A DNA stretch of 64,000 bases, taken from Pectobacterium punjabense (GTDB lineage Bacteria > Pseudomonadota > Gammaproteobacteria > Enterobacterales > Enterobacteriaceae). The stretch is from NCBI RefSeq assembly GCF_012427845.1, contig NZ_CP038498.1:1178001-1242000 (forward strand), written 5' to 3'. Positions 1 through 11,438 of this stretch are shown here, piece by piece; positions within the stretch are counted from its first letter, which is position 1; each line of letters starts with the position of its first letter. The notes beneath the pieces were generated by a model. That model made no database searches. It saw only the letters and a program-made list of their open reading frames with translations, and was not told the DNA's origin. The translations under genes and the position numbers were made by a program.

Positions 1-637
1 TCATCGCCTCGATAGGCCAACATCCGGCGTGTTGTTGCTCGCGCTGTCCAGCGACGTGGCACGAGCGCTATCTCAGCAGTTTGAATCGCACCAGATGCAG
101 AAAATGTACCATGCTGTTGTGCGCGGCTATGTGATGGATGATGGCGTAATCGACTATGCGCTTACCGAAGAGTTGGACAAGATTGCCGACAAGTTTGCCA
201 ATCCTGATAAAGCGCCACAGCCTGCCGTCACGCATTATCGTTCTTTAGCGCAGGCGGAGATGCCGGTTGCCATCGGCCGTTACCCTACGGCGCGTTACAG
301 TTTGATGGAACTGAAGCCGCAGACTGGGCGTAAACACCAGCTACGCCGTCATATGTCACATCTCCACCATCCGATTATCGGTGATACTGCACACGGCGAC
401 CTGCGACACAATCGAGGTATGGATACGCACTTCTCCTGCGGCAGGCTCATGCTGCATGCCAGCGAATTACAGTTGAATCATCCCGTGAGCGGACAGCCAT
501 TGACGTTGCAGGCACGCTGGGATGCGCCGTGGCAGGGGGTGATGAGGCAGTTTGGCTGGCAAGGGATTCTCCCTGAGTTTGAAGGGGTTGAGTTTCCTGC
601 CGAGTCAGGTCAGGATAGCGAGCATTTTGTTGAGTAA
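1..637 (+). CDS. truC: tRNA pseudouridine(65) synthase TruC, 5' end outside window
   Basis: RluA-family pseudouridine synthase; TruC modifies U65 in several tRNAs. The reading frame is already open at the window edge and, from base 2, encodes HRLDRPTSG, the catalytic motif of the family, whose Asp attacks the uracil. About 211 residues are present against about 260 in E. coli TruC, so roughly the first 50 are missing. Further support: a conserved KPQTGRKHQLRRH block (about residue 110 of the visible part) and a DTAHGDLRHN segment typical of TruC. The next gene, yqcA, follows at 63 bp, the same order as in E. coli. Confidence 0.93.
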   Translation, partial: HRLDRPTSGVLLLALSSDVARALSQQFESHQMQKMYHAVVRGYVMDDGVIDYALTEELDKIADKFANPDKAPQPAVTHYRSLAQAEMPVAIGRYPTARYSLMELKPQTGRKHQLRRHMSHLHHPIIGDTAHGDLRHNRGMDTHFSCGRLMLHASELQLNHPVSGQPLTLQARWDAPWQGVMRQFGWQGILPEFEGVEFPAESGQDSEHFVE

Positions 638-699
638 TCTCTGTCGAATTACTCTTACTGCCGTATTAAATACATCGAATTAAAAAGGGAGTCAGAAGC

Positions 700-1155
700 A
701 TGGCGCAGATTGGTATTTTTGTTGGTACGGTCTACGGGAATGCATTGCTGGTGGCCGAAGAAGCCGAAAATATTCTTAAGGATCGTGGCCATGAGGTTAA
801 GGTCTTTGAGGATGCGACGCTGGAATCCTGGCTGGACTACCGTGAACATGCAGTGTTAGTTGTGACGTCGACGACGGGGCAAGGCCAACTGCCAGATTCT
901 ATTGTTCCGCTTTACGCGGCTCTGCGGGACAAAGGCGGCTATCAGCCCACGTTGCGCTATGGCGTCATTGCGTTGGGCGACAGCAGCTACCCGAATTTCT
1001 GTGCGGGCGGCCATCTTTTCGATACGTTATTGCAGGAAATAGGTGCTAAGCGCCTGGGCGATGTTTTGGACATTGATGCCGTCGAACATCCTGAACCAGA
1101 AGTGATTTCATGCCCGTGGGTCGAAGAATGGGCTGATTTGGTTGATGCACAGTGA
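700..1155 (+). CDS. yqcA: Flavodoxin YqcA
   Basis: Short-chain flavodoxin of the MioC/YqcA type, 151 residues, a small FMN-binding electron carrier whose partner is not settled. The N-terminal [13 protein letters not shown] is the FMN phosphate-binding loop; the [12 protein letters not shown] stretch near residue 56 and the [12 protein letters not shown] stretch near residue 93 are the loops that flank the flavin ring. The start is preceded by GGGAGTC, a good ribosome binding site. It lies behind truC as in E. coli and is closed by a hairpin terminator. Confidence 0.92.
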   Translation: MAQIGIFVGTVYGNALLVAEEAENILKDRGHEVKVFEDATLESWLDYREHAVLVVTSTTGQGQLPDSIVPLYAALRDKGGYQPTLRYGVIALGDSSYPNFCAGGHLFDTLLQEIGAKRLGDVLDIDAVEHPEPEVISCPWVEEWADLVDAQ

Positions 1156-1172
1156 TGTCACGCTGAGATAAG

Positions 1173-1201
1173 AAACGGGAGCTAACAAGGCTCCCGTTTT
1201 C
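1173..1201 (+). terminator. Rho-independent terminator after yqcA
   Basis: Ten-base perfect stem (AAACGGGAGC / GCTCCCGTTT) with a 7-base loop, followed by T residues. It begins 17 bp after the yqcA stop and ends the truC-yqcA transcript. Confidence 0.85.
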
Positions 1202-1259
1202 GTTGCAGCCCATCATCGCAGTGTGTTCTCGCGGCGGTGGAATTTAGAAATGACCGCGC

Positions 1260-1649
1260 TTAGCGATTCTTGGTCAATTTCTCTAAATCTGCTTCGATTT
1301 CGGTGATCTTGTTGGACACGACGCTTTCCAGATGACGCAGATCGTCGAGGATTTTACGTTTCAGATCGACTTCAACTTGCTCCTGCTGACAAATCTTGTC
1401 TAGTTCATCAATCACATAGCGCAGGTTTGGGCTGATTTCGTTGATCTCTTTATAGCCCTGTCCGCTGTTGTCGGCCACGATAGTCTTGCGCTGGCGTGGA
1501 TATTTGAACTTCACGCTTTTAGCAAAAAACTCGCCCTTATCCTTACGGAAATAGATCTTCAGGATGTCGTTGTTGGCTTCCTGACGCAGGCTATAGCGAT
1601 CGATATCATCGGGATTGGTAATGCCCAGGCTTTTTAGATTGTCATACAT
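1260..1649 (-). CDS. yaeH: DUF3461 family protein YaeH
   Basis: Small conserved gammaproteobacterial protein of 129 residues, strongly resembling E. coli YaeH (DUF3461), which has no established biochemical function. It begins [26 protein letters not shown], a family hallmark. The C-terminal third is rich in Lys, Glu and Leu in a heptad-like pattern, suggesting a coiled coil. It lies downstream of dapD on the same strand as in E. coli, but a terminator separates them, so it probably has its own promoter or depends on read-through. Confidence 0.88.
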   Translation of the reverse strand: MYDNLKSLGITNPDDIDRYSLRQEANNDILKIYFRKDKGEFFAKSVKFKYPRQRKTIVADNSGQGYKEINEISPNLRYVIDELDKICQQEQVEVDLKRKILDDLRHLESVVSNKITEIEADLEKLTKNR

Positions 1650-1664
1650 AGCGTCACCTTCTCG

Positions 1665-1698
1665 GTAAAAAAACGGCGGGTTAATTAGCCCGCCGTTT
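1665..1698 (-). terminator. Rho-independent terminator after dapD
   Basis: On the minus strand, a ten-base perfect stem (AAACGGCGGG / CCCGCCGTTT) with an 8-base loop is followed by a T tract. It lies between the dapD stop and the yaeH start. Confidence 0.85.
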
Positions 1699-1703
1699 CT
1701 AGT

Positions 1704-2531
1704 TTAGTCGATGGAGCGTAATAACTCATTGATACCCACTTTACCGCGGGTTTTTGCATCCACTTTCTTCACAATGATGGCACAGTACATGCTGTGACTA
1801 CCATCTTTGGATGGCAGGTTGCCGGAAACCACAACGGAACCCGCTGGTACACGGCCATAGTGAATTTCGCCCGTTTCACGATCGTAAATACGGGTGCTTT
1901 GGCTGATGAATACGCCCATGGAGATAACAGAACCTTCCTCAACGACAACACCTTCTACCACTTCAGAACGCGCACCGATGAAGCAGTTGTCTTCAATGAT
2001 AGTTGGGTTAGCCTGTAACGGTTCCAAAACGCCACCGATGCCGACACCGCCAGACAGGTGAACATTTTTACCGATTTGGGCGCAGGAGCCGACGGTTACC
2101 CAGGTATCAACCATCGTACCTTCATCGACATAAGCACCGATGTTGACGTAAGACGGCATCAGCACGGTATTACGTGCGATATAAGCACCGCGACGTACGC
2201 TGGCTGGCGGTGCAACGCGCACGCCTTCACGTTGGAAACGCGCTTCATCATAGTCAGCGAATTTCATTGGCACTTTGTCGAAAAAGCGCGTTTCTCCGCC
2301 TTCGATAAGTTGGTTATCGTTAATACGGAAAGAGAGCAGCACGGCTTTCTTCAGCCACTGATGGGTAACCCACTGGCCGTCGATTTTTTCTGCAACGCGC
2401 AGGGCGCCGCTATCTAACAGACTGATGGCCTGATTAACGGCTTCACGCGTGACGGTGTCTGCGTTTGCCGGAGTGATTTCTGCGCGGCGCTCGAAAGCCG
2501 TTTCAATGATGTTCTGTAATTGTTGGTGCAT
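1704..2531 (-). CDS. dapD: 2,3,4,5-tetrahydropyridine-2,6-dicarboxylate N-succinyltransferase DapD
   Basis: Cytoplasmic enzyme of the succinylase branch of lysine and diaminopimelate synthesis; it transfers succinyl from succinyl-CoA to tetrahydrodipicolinate. Its 275 residues match the usual length (274 in E. coli). The N-terminal helical domain is followed from about residue 100 by hexapeptide repeats of the left-handed beta helix (for example [17 protein letters not shown] and [11 protein letters not shown]). The gene follows glnD at 28 bp on the same strand, as in E. coli, and ends at a strong terminator. Confidence 0.97.
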   Translation of the reverse strand: MHQQLQNIIETAFERRAEITPANADTVTREAVNQAISLLDSGALRVAEKIDGQWVTHQWLKKAVLLSFRINDNQLIEGGETRFFDKVPMKFADYDEARFQREGVRVAPPASVRRGAYIARNTVLMPSYVNIGAYVDEGTMVDTWVTVGSCAQIGKNVHLSGGVGIGGVLEPLQANPTIIEDNCFIGARSEVVEGVVVEEGSVISMGVFISQSTRIYDRETGEIHYGRVPAGSVVVSGNLPSKDGSHSMYCAIIVKKVDAKTRGKVGINELLRSID

Positions 2532-2559
2532 CCTGATTTCTCTTTCCTGATTGTAAAAA

Positions 2560-5271
2560 TTAACTCAATGGTACTTTATCGTTTGGGTTAAGGGCTTCTG
2601 TCAACCGTTCTTGCAATTTAAGGCGCAAATCCGGCTTCAATGCTCGCCTGTCGCTGTCGGCCAGGATGAAAAGATCCTCTACCCGTTCGCCGATTGTCGA
2701 AATACGTGCACCGTGTAGCGACAGATTAAGATCGGCAAAAATTTCACCGATTCGTGCCAGTAGCCCCGGTTGATCGAGTGCGCTGAGCTCCATATAGCTG
2801 CGCCTGTCCGTATGCGTTGGGAGGAAATTGACTTCGGTTGGCACGCTGAAGTGACGCAGTTTAGGCGATGGCCTACGCACCCGTGGATGTTGGTAGTGTC
2901 GGTGGGTCAGCGACTGCTCCAGCGCCTGACGTATCATTTCATGCCGATCCTGCGCCAGCGGGCTGCCATCCGGCTCCAGCACGATGAACGTGTCCATCGC
3001 CATACCGTCACGGCTGGTAAAAATCTGCGCGTCGTGCACGCTGAGGTTGCGTCTGTCTAACTCACCGGCAACGGCCGCGAACAGATAAGGTCTATCCGGG
3101 CTCCAGATGAAAATTTCGGTGCCGCCGCGGCTAGCCTGATGGCTGATCAGCACCAGCGGTTTGTTGGTATCATGTTCCAGCAGATGGCGTGCATGCCAGG
3201 CAAGCTGATTTGGCGAATGGCGCAGAAAATAATCGGCCCGACAACGGCTCCAGATATGGTGCAACGCCTCTTCGTCAATGTTATCCATACGTAGCAGCGC
3301 CAGCGCCTGTAATCGGTGATGCCGGACGCGTTCGCGTAAATCCGGCGTATTTTGCATGCCGCGGCGTAGCTGTTTCTCGGTAGCGAAATAGAGTTCACGC
3401 AACAGGCTCTGTTTCCAACTGTTCCACAGCGTTTCATTGGTGGCGCAGATATCTGCAACCGTCAGACTCACCAGATAGCGTAAACGGGTTTCGCTCTGTA
3501 CTTCCGTAGCAAATTGCTGAATAACCGCGGGATCTTGAATGTCGCGGCGTTGCGCAGTGACGGACATCAGCAAGTGGCAACGCACTAGCCAGGAAACCAA
3601 CTGGGCTTCACGTGAGTTCAGCCCGTGCAGCGCCGCAAATTCCAACACATCCTGCGCGCCGAGTTCAGAGTGATCGCCCCCACGGCCTTTGGCGATATCG
3701 TGGAACAGCGCAGCCAGCAGCAATAATTCGGGCTGGGGCAGGCGAGGGTAGAGCTCTACGCACAGCGGGTGCTGTGGTCGCGTATCCTCGTCGGCGAAGC
3801 TTTCCAGCTTGAGCAGAACGCGAATCGTGTGTTCATCCACCGTATAGGCGTGAAACAGGTCAAACTGCATTTGGCCGACAATGTTCCCCCACAGCGGCAT
3901 ATACGCCCACAGCACGCTATGACGGTGCATCGGCAAGAGTGCACGGCTTACCGCATGTGGGTGGCGCAAAATATTCATGAACAGCTGACGCGCTTCTGGG
4001 ATAGTGCAAAGCGGGCTGGCGAGATGGCGACGTGCATGGCGCAGTTGGCGCAACGTGGTGGAATAGATGCCGCTGATCTCACGGTTGCGCACCATCAGGT
4101 AGAACATGCGCATGATGGCTTCTGGTTTTTTGATAAACAGATTTTCATCACGCAGATCCACCAGATTGCCGCGTAGCTGAAACTCATCGTCAAGCGGGCG
4201 CGGTTTTTCACTTGCATCCAGCGCCAGAATCGCTTCGTCAAAGAGCTGTAACAGCATCTGGTTCAACTCGCTGACGCGACGCGTCATGCGGTAGAAATCC
4301 TTCATCATGCGTTCGACTGGCGTGTTGCCTTCTCCCTGATATTGCAACAGCTGTGCGACGTTAAGCTGCCTGTCGAACAGCAGTCGGTTGTCGTAGCGCG
4401 GCAGGATCAGGTGCAGGGCGAAGCGGATGCGCCACAAAAAGCTTTGGCATTCGTTGAGCTCTTTACGCTCGGCCTCTGTCAGAAAGCCGAAACCTACCAT
4501 TTCGTTGAGCGATGTCGCGCCAAAGTGGCGTCTTGCCACCCACAGCAGCGTGTGAATGTCACGTAGCCCACCTGGGCTGCTCTTGATATCGGGCTCCAGA
4601 TTGTAGCTAGTGCTGTGATAGCGTTGATGGCGCTCCTGCTGTTCGACAATTTTTGCCGGAAAAAAGGTGGAGGACGGCCAAAATTCATCGCTGAATACGT
4701 GTTTTTGCAGCGTGAGAAACAGGGCAACGTCGCCGCATATCATGCGGGATTCAATCAGGTTGGTCGCGACGGAGATATCCGCACGCCCTTCTTGTAAGCA
4801 CTCTTCTAGCGTTCTGACGCTATGGCCAACTTCCAGCTTTAAATCCCACAGTAGAGTAATGAATTGGCCGACGCGCTGGGAGTGTTCTTCACTAAGTTCT
4901 GTCTGGCTCAATACCAGTACGTCGATATCGGAAAGCGGGTGTAGTTCACCGCGGCCATATCCACCGACGGCGACGAGTGCGGTTTGAGCAATATTTTCAA
5001 AACCATGGAAGTACCACAGCCGCTGCAACAGGCGATCGATGAACAACGTTCTGGCATCAATCAGCTTTTCCGCGCTGACGCCGGAGCGGAATTCTGAACC
5101 GAGCCAGAGTTGGAAGAGCTCCAACTGCTGTTTTAACGCCTGACAGTTCAACATGTCATCTGCGTAGGTTAGCGGTGAAGCGGGGGGCTGTGCCGCAATA
5201 GTGTTTACAGGGCTGTCTGGTGAGGACGCATCAGGTGGCGTATTGTCTGGCGAAAAGCGTTTATCTGTCAT
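2560..5271 (-). CDS. glnD: Bifunctional uridylyltransferase/uridylyl-removing enzyme GlnD
   Basis: Glutamine sensor that uridylylates PII proteins (GlnB, GlnK) when nitrogen is scarce and removes UMP when glutamine is high. Domains in order: nucleotidyltransferase with [16 protein letters not shown] near residue 103 (the Gly-Gly and Asp-x-Asp catalytic pattern), a central HD hydrolase domain ([15 protein letters not shown]), and two C-terminal ACT domains (for example [14 protein letters not shown]). The frame is open up to 5349, but I chose the ATG at 5271 (903 residues, MTDKRF start). The longer form would start inside an array of hairpin terminators, and E. coli GlnD has about 890 residues. 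Confidence 0.95.
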   Translation of the reverse strand: MTDKRFSPDNTPPDASSPDSPVNTIAAQPPASPLTYADDMLNCQALKQQLELFQLWLGSEFRSGVSAEKLIDARTLFIDRLLQRLWYFHGFENIAQTALVAVGGYGRGELHPLSDIDVLVLSQTELSEEHSQRVGQFITLLWDLKLEVGHSVRTLEECLQEGRADISVATNLIESRMICGDVALFLTLQKHVFSDEFWPSSTFFPAKIVEQQERHQRYHSTSYNLEPDIKSSPGGLRDIHTLLWVARRHFGATSLNEMVGFGFLTEAERKELNECQSFLWRIRFALHLILPRYDNRLLFDRQLNVAQLLQYQGEGNTPVERMMKDFYRMTRRVSELNQMLLQLFDEAILALDASEKPRPLDDEFQLRGNLVDLRDENLFIKKPEAIMRMFYLMVRNREISGIYSTTLRQLRHARRHLASPLCTIPEARQLFMNILRHPHAVSRALLPMHRHSVLWAYMPLWGNIVGQMQFDLFHAYTVDEHTIRVLLKLESFADEDTRPQHPLCVELYPRLPQPELLLLAALFHDIAKGRGGDHSELGAQDVLEFAALHGLNSREAQLVSWLVRCHLLMSVTAQRRDIQDPAVIQQFATEVQSETRLRYLVSLTVADICATNETLWNSWKQSLLRELYFATEKQLRRGMQNTPDLRERVRHHRLQALALLRMDNIDEEALHHIWSRCRADYFLRHSPNQLAWHARHLLEHDTNKPLVLISHQASRGGTEIFIWSPDRPYLFAAVAGELDRRNLSVHDAQIFTSRDGMAMDTFIVLEPDGSPLAQDRHEMIRQALEQSLTHRHYQHPRVRRPSPKLRHFSVPTEVNFLPTHTDRRSYMELSALDQPGLLARIGEIFADLNLSLHGARISTIGERVEDLFILADSDRRALKPDLRLKLQERLTEALNPNDKVPLS

Positions 5272-5283
5272 AGCGCAGCCCAT

Positions 5284-5306
5284 AAAAAAACGCAGAGCGC
5301 GTTTTT
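5284..5306 (-). terminator. Second hairpin with T tract, just upstream of glnD
   Basis: On the minus strand, AAAAACGC / GCGTTTTT with a 5-base loop runs into seven Ts. It lies only about 13 bp before the glnD ATG, so any transcript arriving from map meets two terminators in tandem before glnD. Confidence 0.6.
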
Positions 5307-5353
5307 CAACGTCGCTTGCGACGGCCCGAAGGGGGCGTGCTTTCTGCACGCCA

Positions 5354-5378
5354 TAAAAAAGCCGGCATCTGCCGGCTT
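5354..5378 (-). terminator. Rho-independent terminator after map
   Basis: On the minus strand, AAGCCGGC / GCCGGCTT with a 4-base loop is followed directly by a T tract, starting 6 bp after the map stop codon. Confidence 0.85.
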
Positions 5379-5383
5379 AGTGT

Positions 5384-6178
5384 TTACTGTTCATGCGTGA
5401 TGATGTTGGGGATGGTGTCATCCTTTCGCAACGTCATTATTTCGCAGCCGTTATCGGTTACCACAATAGTATGCTCGTACTGTGCCGACAAGCTGCGATC
5501 TTTGGTTTTTACTGTCCAACCGTCTTTCATCGTACGGATGCGGTAATCACCTGCGTTAAGCATGGGCTCGATCGTAAATGCCATACCCGCCTGCAACACC
5601 ACACCGCCGTCATCTGCATCGTAGTGCAGAACCTGTGGCTCTTCATGGAAGCCTTTGCCGATGCCGTGACCACAATACTCACGTACTACGGAGAAGTTAT
5701 TCCCTTCCGCAAACTGCTGGATCGCTTTACCCAGCGTGCGCAGGCGAATACCCGGCTTAACCATCTTCAGCGCCAGATAGAGGCTTTCTTGAGTGATGCG
5801 ACAGAGGCGCTCGCCCAGAATGGTAGGCTTACCCGCGATAAACATTTTTGACGTATCACCGTGAAAGCCATCTTTGATTACGGTGACGTCGATGTTGACG
5901 ATATCGCCGTCTTTCAGGATTCGCTCTTCGCTAGGAATGCCGTGGCATACCACTTCATTGATGGAAATGCAGACGGATTTCGGGAAGCCGTGGTAGCCCA
6001 GGCAAGCAGAAATAGCCTGCTGCTTGTTGGTGATGTGATCGTGACAGATTCTGTCCAATTCGGCGGTGCTCACGCCCGGTACGACGTGAGGCTCGATGAT
6101 TTCCAGGACTTCGGCAGCCAGACGACCAGCTACGCGCATTTTTTCGATGTCTTCAGGGGTTTTGATTGAAATTGCCAT
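5384..6178 (-). CDS. map: Type I methionine aminopeptidase
   Basis: Removes the initiator methionine from nascent proteins when the second residue is small. It has 264 residues, the same as E. coli MetAP. The metal-binding Asp, His and Glu positions sit in DIVNIDVTVIKDGFHGDTS (near residue 97), YCGHGIGKGFHEEP (His near 171) and the FTIEPML and QYEHTIVV segments (Glu near 204 and 235). It is divergent from rpsB, with the ribosomal promoter and leader in the 344-bp gap, exactly as in E. coli. Confidence 0.97.
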   Translation of the reverse strand: MAISIKTPEDIEKMRVAGRLAAEVLEIIEPHVVPGVSTAELDRICHDHITNKQQAISACLGYHGFPKSVCISINEVVCHGIPSEERILKDGDIVNIDVTVIKDGFHGDTSKMFIAGKPTILGERLCRITQESLYLALKMVKPGIRLRTLGKAIQQFAEGNNFSVVREYCGHGIGKGFHEEPQVLHYDADDGGVVLQAGMAFTIEPMLNAGDYRIRTMKDGWTVKTKDRSLSAQYEHTIVVTDNGCEIMTLRKDDTIPNIITHEQ

Positions 6179-6305
6179 TGATAATTGTCCGCAGGTGCCT
6201 GTTAAGCACGAAAATTAAGAGCGATAACTAATAACTTATGTTACCAGCCATGCCGCTGGCTTGCCAAATTATCATTCTGATTTGTAGACCATTGAATAAC
6301 AAATG

Positions 6306-6335
6306 TTGGTGTCGCGGGGGGATTTATGGTATAAA
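6306..6335 (+). promoter_or_regulatory. rpsB promoter
   Basis: A -35 like TTGGTG at 6306-6311 and a -10 of TATAAA at 6330-6335 are separated by 18 bp. A GC-only stretch (GCGCGCC) follows the -10. Such GC-rich discriminators are typical of promoters under stringent (ppGpp) control, which fits a ribosomal protein gene. Transcription would start near 6342. Confidence 0.65.
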
Positions 6336-6341
6336 GCGCGC

Positions 6342-7248
<907 letters not shown>

Positions 7249-7298
7249 TAAGTCTGGCTCGTCGAGCCCTTATTAACCAGGTAGTACTAGTTTGGTTA

Positions 7299-7322
7299 GG
7301 GGCCTTTTTATGGCCCCTTTTT
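7299..7322 (+). terminator. Attenuating terminator between rpsB and tsf
   Basis: GGGGCC / GGCCCC with a 7-base loop, followed by five Ts. It lies 50 bp after rpsB and 61 bp before tsf. In E. coli a terminator at this place lets only part of the transcripts continue into tsf. Confidence 0.75.
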
Positions 7323-7382
7323 CACTTTTAAAGCTGTTTGGTCGTGACGACCGGGCAGGACAAATCTTCCGAGGATTTTAGA

Positions 7383-8234
7383 ATGGCTGAAATTACCGCA
7401 TCCCTGGTAAAAGAGCTGCGTGAGCGTACCGCTGCAGGCATGATGGAATGTAAGAAAGCGCTGGTTGAAGCTAACGGCGACATCGAGCTGGCAATCGAAA
7501 ACATGCGTAAATCTGGCGCGATCAAAGCTGCTAAGAAAGCAGGCAACGTTGCTGCTGACGGTGTGATTAAAACTAAGATCGACGGTAACTACGCTGTGAT
7601 CCTGGAAGTTAACTGCCAGACCGACTTTGTTGCTAAAGATGGTGGTTTCCAGGCGTTTGCTGACAAAGTGCTGGATGCTGCGGTTGCAGGCAAAATCACT
7701 GATGTTGACGTGTTGAAAGCACAATTCGAAGAAGAGCGTGTTGCACTGGTTGCCAAAATCGGTGAGAACATCAACATTCGCCGTGTTTCTGCTCTGGAAG
7801 GCGAAGTTCTGGGTAACTACCAACACGGTGCGCGCATCGGTGTTCTGGTCGCTGCTAAAGGTGCTGACGAAGAGCTGGTTAAACACCTGGCTATGCACGT
7901 TGCAGCAAGCAAACCAGAATTCGTTAAGCCAGAAGACGTGTCTGCTGAAGTGGTAGAGAAAGAATACCAGGTTCAGTTAGAAATCGCGATGCAGTCTGGC
8001 AAGCCGAAAGAAATCGCAGAGAAAATGGTTGAAGGCCGTATGAAGAAATTCACCGGCGAAGTTTCTCTGACTGGCCAGCCTTTCGTTATGGACCCAGCCA
8101 AGTCTGTTGGTCAACTGCTGAAAGAGCATAATGCTGACGTGACTAACTTCATCCGTTTCGAAGTGGGTGAAGGTATTGAGAAAGTTGAGACTGATTTTGC
8201 TGCTGAAGTTGCAGCAATGAGTAAGCAGTCTTAA
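7383..8234 (+). CDS. tsf: Translation elongation factor Ts
   Basis: Guanine nucleotide exchange factor for EF-Tu. From the ATG at 7383 the product has 283 residues, as in E. coli, and begins [19 protein letters not shown]. The TDFVAKD motif near residue 80, which contacts EF-Tu, is present ([11 protein letters not shown]). An in-frame ATG at 7338 overlaps the attenuator region and lacks homology, so it was rejected; AGGATTT at 7373 provides the ribosome binding site. Codon bias is strong. Confidence 0.99.
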   Translation: MAEITASLVKELRERTAAGMMECKKALVEANGDIELAIENMRKSGAIKAAKKAGNVAADGVIKTKIDGNYAVILEVNCQTDFVAKDGGFQAFADKVLDAAVAGKITDVDVLKAQFEEERVALVAKIGENINIRRVSALEGEVLGNYQHGARIGVLVAAKGADEELVKHLAMHVAASKPEFVKPEDVSAEVVEKEYQVQLEIAMQSGKPKEIAEKMVEGRMKKFTGEVSLTGQPFVMDPAKSVGQLLKEHNADVTNFIRFEVGEGIEKVETDFAAEVAAMSKQS

Positions 8235-8244
8235 TAGTAAAAAA

Positions 8245-8270
8245 GAGCCGCCAGTTGGCGGTTCCTTTTT
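8245..8270 (+). terminator. Rho-independent terminator after tsf
   Basis: GAGCCGCCA / TGGCGGTTC with a 2-base gap and one G-T pair, followed by CTTTTT. It starts 10 bp after the tsf stop. Confidence 0.82.
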
Positions 8271-8386
8271 ATCCAGCCCCAAGAGTTTTAGTTCGCTTGG
8301 TTTCCTTCATTCAGATAGGAGCCAAGTGGAACAGTGTTGATTTTACAACCCCCCAATACGACGACAGCCTGTAGGATAAGAACACC

Positions 8387-9112
8387 ATGGCAACCAACGC
8401 AAAACCCGTCTATCAACGAATCCTGCTGAAGCTCAGTGGCGAAGCTTTACAGGGAACTGAAGGTTTTGGTATCGATGCGAGCATTCTGGATCGCATGGCT
8501 CAGGAAGTGAAAGAACTGGTTGAGTTAGGCATTCAAGTCGGTGTGGTTATCGGCGGTGGTAACCTGTTTCGTGGCGCGGGTCTGGCTAAAGCGGGTATGA
8601 ACCGCGTTGTGGGCGACCACATGGGAATGCTGGCGACCGTCATGAATGGTCTGGCAATGCGTGATGCGTTGCACCGTGCCTATGTGAACGCTCGCCTGAT
8701 GTCTGCGATTCCCCTGAATGGCGTCTGTGACAACTACAGCTGGGCGGAAGCGATCAGCCTGCTGCGTAATAATCGCGTGGTGATTTTCTCCGCCGGAACC
8801 GGTAACCCTTTCTTTACCACGGATTCCGCGGCTTGCCTGCGCGGCATTGAGATTGAAGCGGATGTCGTATTGAAAGCGACCAAGGTCGATGGTGTCTATT
8901 CTGCCGATCCGGTAAAAGATCCTGCGGCGACGATGTACGAAACGCTAACCTATCAAGACGTGTTAGAACGTGAACTGAAAGTGATGGATCTTGCTGCGTT
9001 TACGCTGGCACGTGACCATAATTTGCCGATCCGTGTTTTCAACATGAACAAACCTGGCGCACTGCGTCGTGTTGTCATGGGTGAAAAAGAAGGGACGTTA
9101 ATCAGTCAGTAA
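8387..9112 (+). CDS. pyrH: Uridylate kinase PyrH
   Basis: Phosphorylates UMP to UDP in pyrimidine nucleotide synthesis; the bacterial enzyme belongs to the amino acid kinase family, is hexameric, and is activated by GTP and inhibited by UTP. It has 241 residues like E. coli PyrH. Visible motifs: LLKLSGEAL near residue 13 (phosphate binding), [16 protein letters not shown] near residue 52, [16 protein letters not shown] near residue 132, and [14 protein letters not shown] near 164. It lies between tsf and frr as in other Enterobacterales. Confidence 0.98.
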   Translation: MATNAKPVYQRILLKLSGEALQGTEGFGIDASILDRMAQEVKELVELGIQVGVVIGGGNLFRGAGLAKAGMNRVVGDHMGMLATVMNGLAMRDALHRAYVNARLMSAIPLNGVCDNYSWAEAISLLRNNRVVIFSAGTGNPFFTTDSAACLRGIEIEADVVLKATKVDGVYSADPVKDPAATMYETLTYQDVLERELKVMDLAAFTLARDHNLPIRVFNMNKPGALRRVVMGEKEGTLISQ

Positions 9113-9237
9113 CTCAAATTATGGGGTAATATATTGTCAGTATTGCGCCATACGCCAGCCTAGCGCTGGTATTAATTATTCACCGGGTCATGCACTGACA
9201 TGGCCTGCCAGGCAACCAGTTTTCAAGGGTTCACACC

Positions 9238-9795
9238 GTGATTAATGAAATCAGAAAAGATGCTGAAACGCGCATGGACAAATGTGTTGAAGCGTTTAAA
9301 AACCAGATCAACAGAATCCGTACTGGCCGTGCATCGCCTAGTATTCTTGATGGCATTCAGGTTGAATACTATGGCAGTGCAACGCCATTACGCCAACTCG
9401 CTAACGTCGTGGTAGAAGACTCCCGTACGCTGGCGATTTCGGTATTCGATCGTACGCTTGGCCCAGCGGTTGAGAAAGCGATCATGGCCTCCGACCTCGG
9501 CCTGAACCCGTCTTCTGCTGGTACCGTAATCCGTGTTCCGTTGCCACCGCTGACGGAAGAACGTCGTAAAGATTTGATCAAAGTCGTTCGTGGCGAAGCA
9601 GAACAGGGGCGTATCTCTGTACGTAACGTGCGCCGTGATGCTAACGACAAATTTAAAGCTCTGTTGAAAGACAAGGCGATCAGCGAAGATGAAGAACGTC
9701 GTGCTCAGGACGACGTGCAGAAATTGACTGACAACTTCATTAAGAAAGTGGACGCCGCACTGGCAGAAAAAGAAGCGGAGCTGATGGAGTTCTAA
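9238..9795 (+). CDS. frr: Ribosome recycling factor
   Basis: Splits post-termination ribosomes together with EF-G. The 185 residues match the family. A conserved [17 protein letters not shown] segment near the N-terminus and the [19 protein letters not shown] helix near residue 127 are diagnostic. The start is GTG at 9238, as in E. coli frr. The gene is separated from pyrH by 125 bp that may hold its own promoter, and is followed by a hairpin terminator. Confidence 0.98.
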   Translation: MINEIRKDAETRMDKCVEAFKNQINRIRTGRASPSILDGIQVEYYGSATPLRQLANVVVEDSRTLAISVFDRTLGPAVEKAIMASDLGLNPSSAGTVIRVPLPPLTEERRKDLIKVVRGEAEQGRISVRNVRRDANDKFKALLKDKAISEDEERRAQDDVQKLTDNFIKKVDAALAEKEAELMEF

Positions 9796-9820
9796 TCAGC
9801 TTGCTAGATAGTGCGTCGCA

Positions 9821-9846
9821 GGAAACGGGGGCTTGCCCTTTTTTCC
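9821..9846 (+). terminator. Rho-independent terminator after frr
   Basis: GGGC / GCCC around a 2-base loop, extended by GGAAA / TTTCC after a short internal mismatch, with a T6 run inside the 3' side. It starts 26 bp after the frr stop. Confidence 0.6.
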
Positions 9847-10045
9847 GGCGGCGCTTTATTTTTAACTATTACCGTAGTTATGCAATGAATGGGTGAAGGC
9901 TAGCCCCTCTGGGCAGTAAACAATTTTTTGCTATGCATATGCCTGCAACGATCGTGACTGTGATCAATCGCAGAGATATATCATGGTAATCGTCTCAGAC
10001 TCGTGTACCTTCCTGTCATCGAATCCGGTTATTCAGAGCATTTTA

Positions 10046-11242
10046 ATGAAGCAACTGACAATTCTTGGTTCCACTGGCTCTATTGGCGTCAGTTCGCTGG
10101 CGGTGATTAAAGCCAATCCCGATAAATTTGCCGTACGCGCGCTATCTGCTGGATACAACGTCAAGCTGATGGTGGAACAATGCCTCTCTTTCCAACCTGC
10201 TTATGCCTCAATGGCTGATGAAGCTTCTGCAATTGCCCTGCGCCAGCAGTTAGCGGAATACGGTTGCAAAACAGAGGTTTTGGCTGGGGAACAAGCGGCA
10301 TGTGATCTTGCTGCATTGGATGGTGTCGATCAGGTCATGGCTGCGATTGTGGGTGCCGCTGGGCTATTGCCAACATTGGCTGCAATCCATGCTGGAAAAC
10401 AGGTGCTGTTGGCAAATAAAGAATCGCTTGTCACCTGTGGACGCCTCTTTATGGACGCCGTGGCGCAAAGTGGCGCACAGCTTTTACCGATTGATAGTGA
10501 ACATAATGCGATTTTTCAGAGTTTGCCTGAGCAAATTCAACGCCAATTAGGTTACGCTTCATTGTCGCAGCATGGGGTCGAACGTATTATTTTGACCGGT
10601 TCTGGTGGACCTTTTCGCGAAACGTCGGTGTCGGTGCTGGCGGACATGACGCCGGATCAGGCGTGTGCGCATCCAAACTGGTCAATGGGACGCAAAATTT
10701 CGGTTGATTCTGCCACGATGATGAACAAAGGGCTGGAGTATATCGAAGCGCGCTGGTTGTTTAATGCTTCTGCCGAACAGATGGAAGTGATTATTCATCC
10801 GCAGTCGGTCATTCATTCTATGGTGCGTTACCGTGATGGCAGCGTTCTGGCGCAGTTGGGCTCGCCCGATATGCGTACGCCGATTGCCCATGCAATGGCT
10901 TATCCTGAACGTGTGACGTCGGGCGTAAAATCGTTAGATTTTTGCCAAATTGGTGCGCTGACATTTTTAGCGCCGGACTATGCGCGCTATCCTTGTTTAC
11001 AGTTGGCGATTGATGCCTGTAATCATGGTCAGTCGGCCACCACGGCATTGAACGCAGCAAATGAAATTGCGGTAGCGGCATTTTTGCAGTCGCAGATACG
11101 CTTTACGGATATTGCGGCGGTAAATCGTCATGTTATTGAACAGCTTACATTGCCAGAACCCGGCAGCGTTGATGATGTTCTGTTCATCGACAACTGGGCC
11201 AGACAGGTCGCAACACAGACTCTGACACATTACGCGCGATAG
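10046..11242 (+). CDS. dxr: 1-deoxy-D-xylulose-5-phosphate reductoisomerase
   Basis: Second enzyme of the non-mevalonate isoprenoid pathway: NADPH-dependent rearrangement and reduction of DXP to 2-C-methylerythritol 4-phosphate. From the ATG at 10046 it has 398 residues, as in E. coli (also called IspC). LGSTGSIG at the N-terminus is the NADPH-binding loop; the metal and substrate region includes [13 protein letters not shown] near 150 and the GSGGPFRE loop near 185; [19 protein letters not shown] near 210 is also conserved. An upstream in-frame ATG (9983) would add an unrelated 21-residue extension and was rejected. Confidence 0.98.
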   Translation: MKQLTILGSTGSIGVSSLAVIKANPDKFAVRALSAGYNVKLMVEQCLSFQPAYASMADEASAIALRQQLAEYGCKTEVLAGEQAACDLAALDGVDQVMAAIVGAAGLLPTLAAIHAGKQVLLANKESLVTCGRLFMDAVAQSGAQLLPIDSEHNAIFQSLPEQIQRQLGYASLSQHGVERIILTGSGGPFRETSVSVLADMTPDQACAHPNWSMGRKISVDSATMMNKGLEYIEARWLFNASAEQMEVIIHPQSVIHSMVRYRDGSVLAQLGSPDMRTPIAHAMAYPERVTSGVKSLDFCQIGALTFLAPDYARYPCLQLAIDACNHGQSATTALNAANEIAVAAFLQSQIRFTDIAAVNRHVIEQLTLPEPGSVDDVLFIDNWARQVATQTLTHYAR

Positions 11243-11345
11243 CCCGGATAGACCCGTGGCACGATTTGTTCATGTGCGGTTGAGGTGGTATAGTCTGCGC
11301 CACTCAATGGTTGATTATGCGAATGTATAATCGACTGTGATGCTA

Positions 11346-11371
11346 AGCCGTGATCGTTCACGGCTTTTTTT
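11346..11371 (+). terminator. Rho-independent terminator after dxr
   Basis: AGCCGTGA / TCACGGCT with a 4-base loop, followed by a T6 run. It lies about 100 bp after the dxr stop and 68 bp before uppS, so uppS probably begins a new transcript. Confidence 0.8.
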
Positions 11372-11438
11372 GCGCTAACGGGGTCTGATGTTACGGAAGG
11401 ACTGTTGTATTTCTTGCTTGAGGAAATAAGTACGCGTT

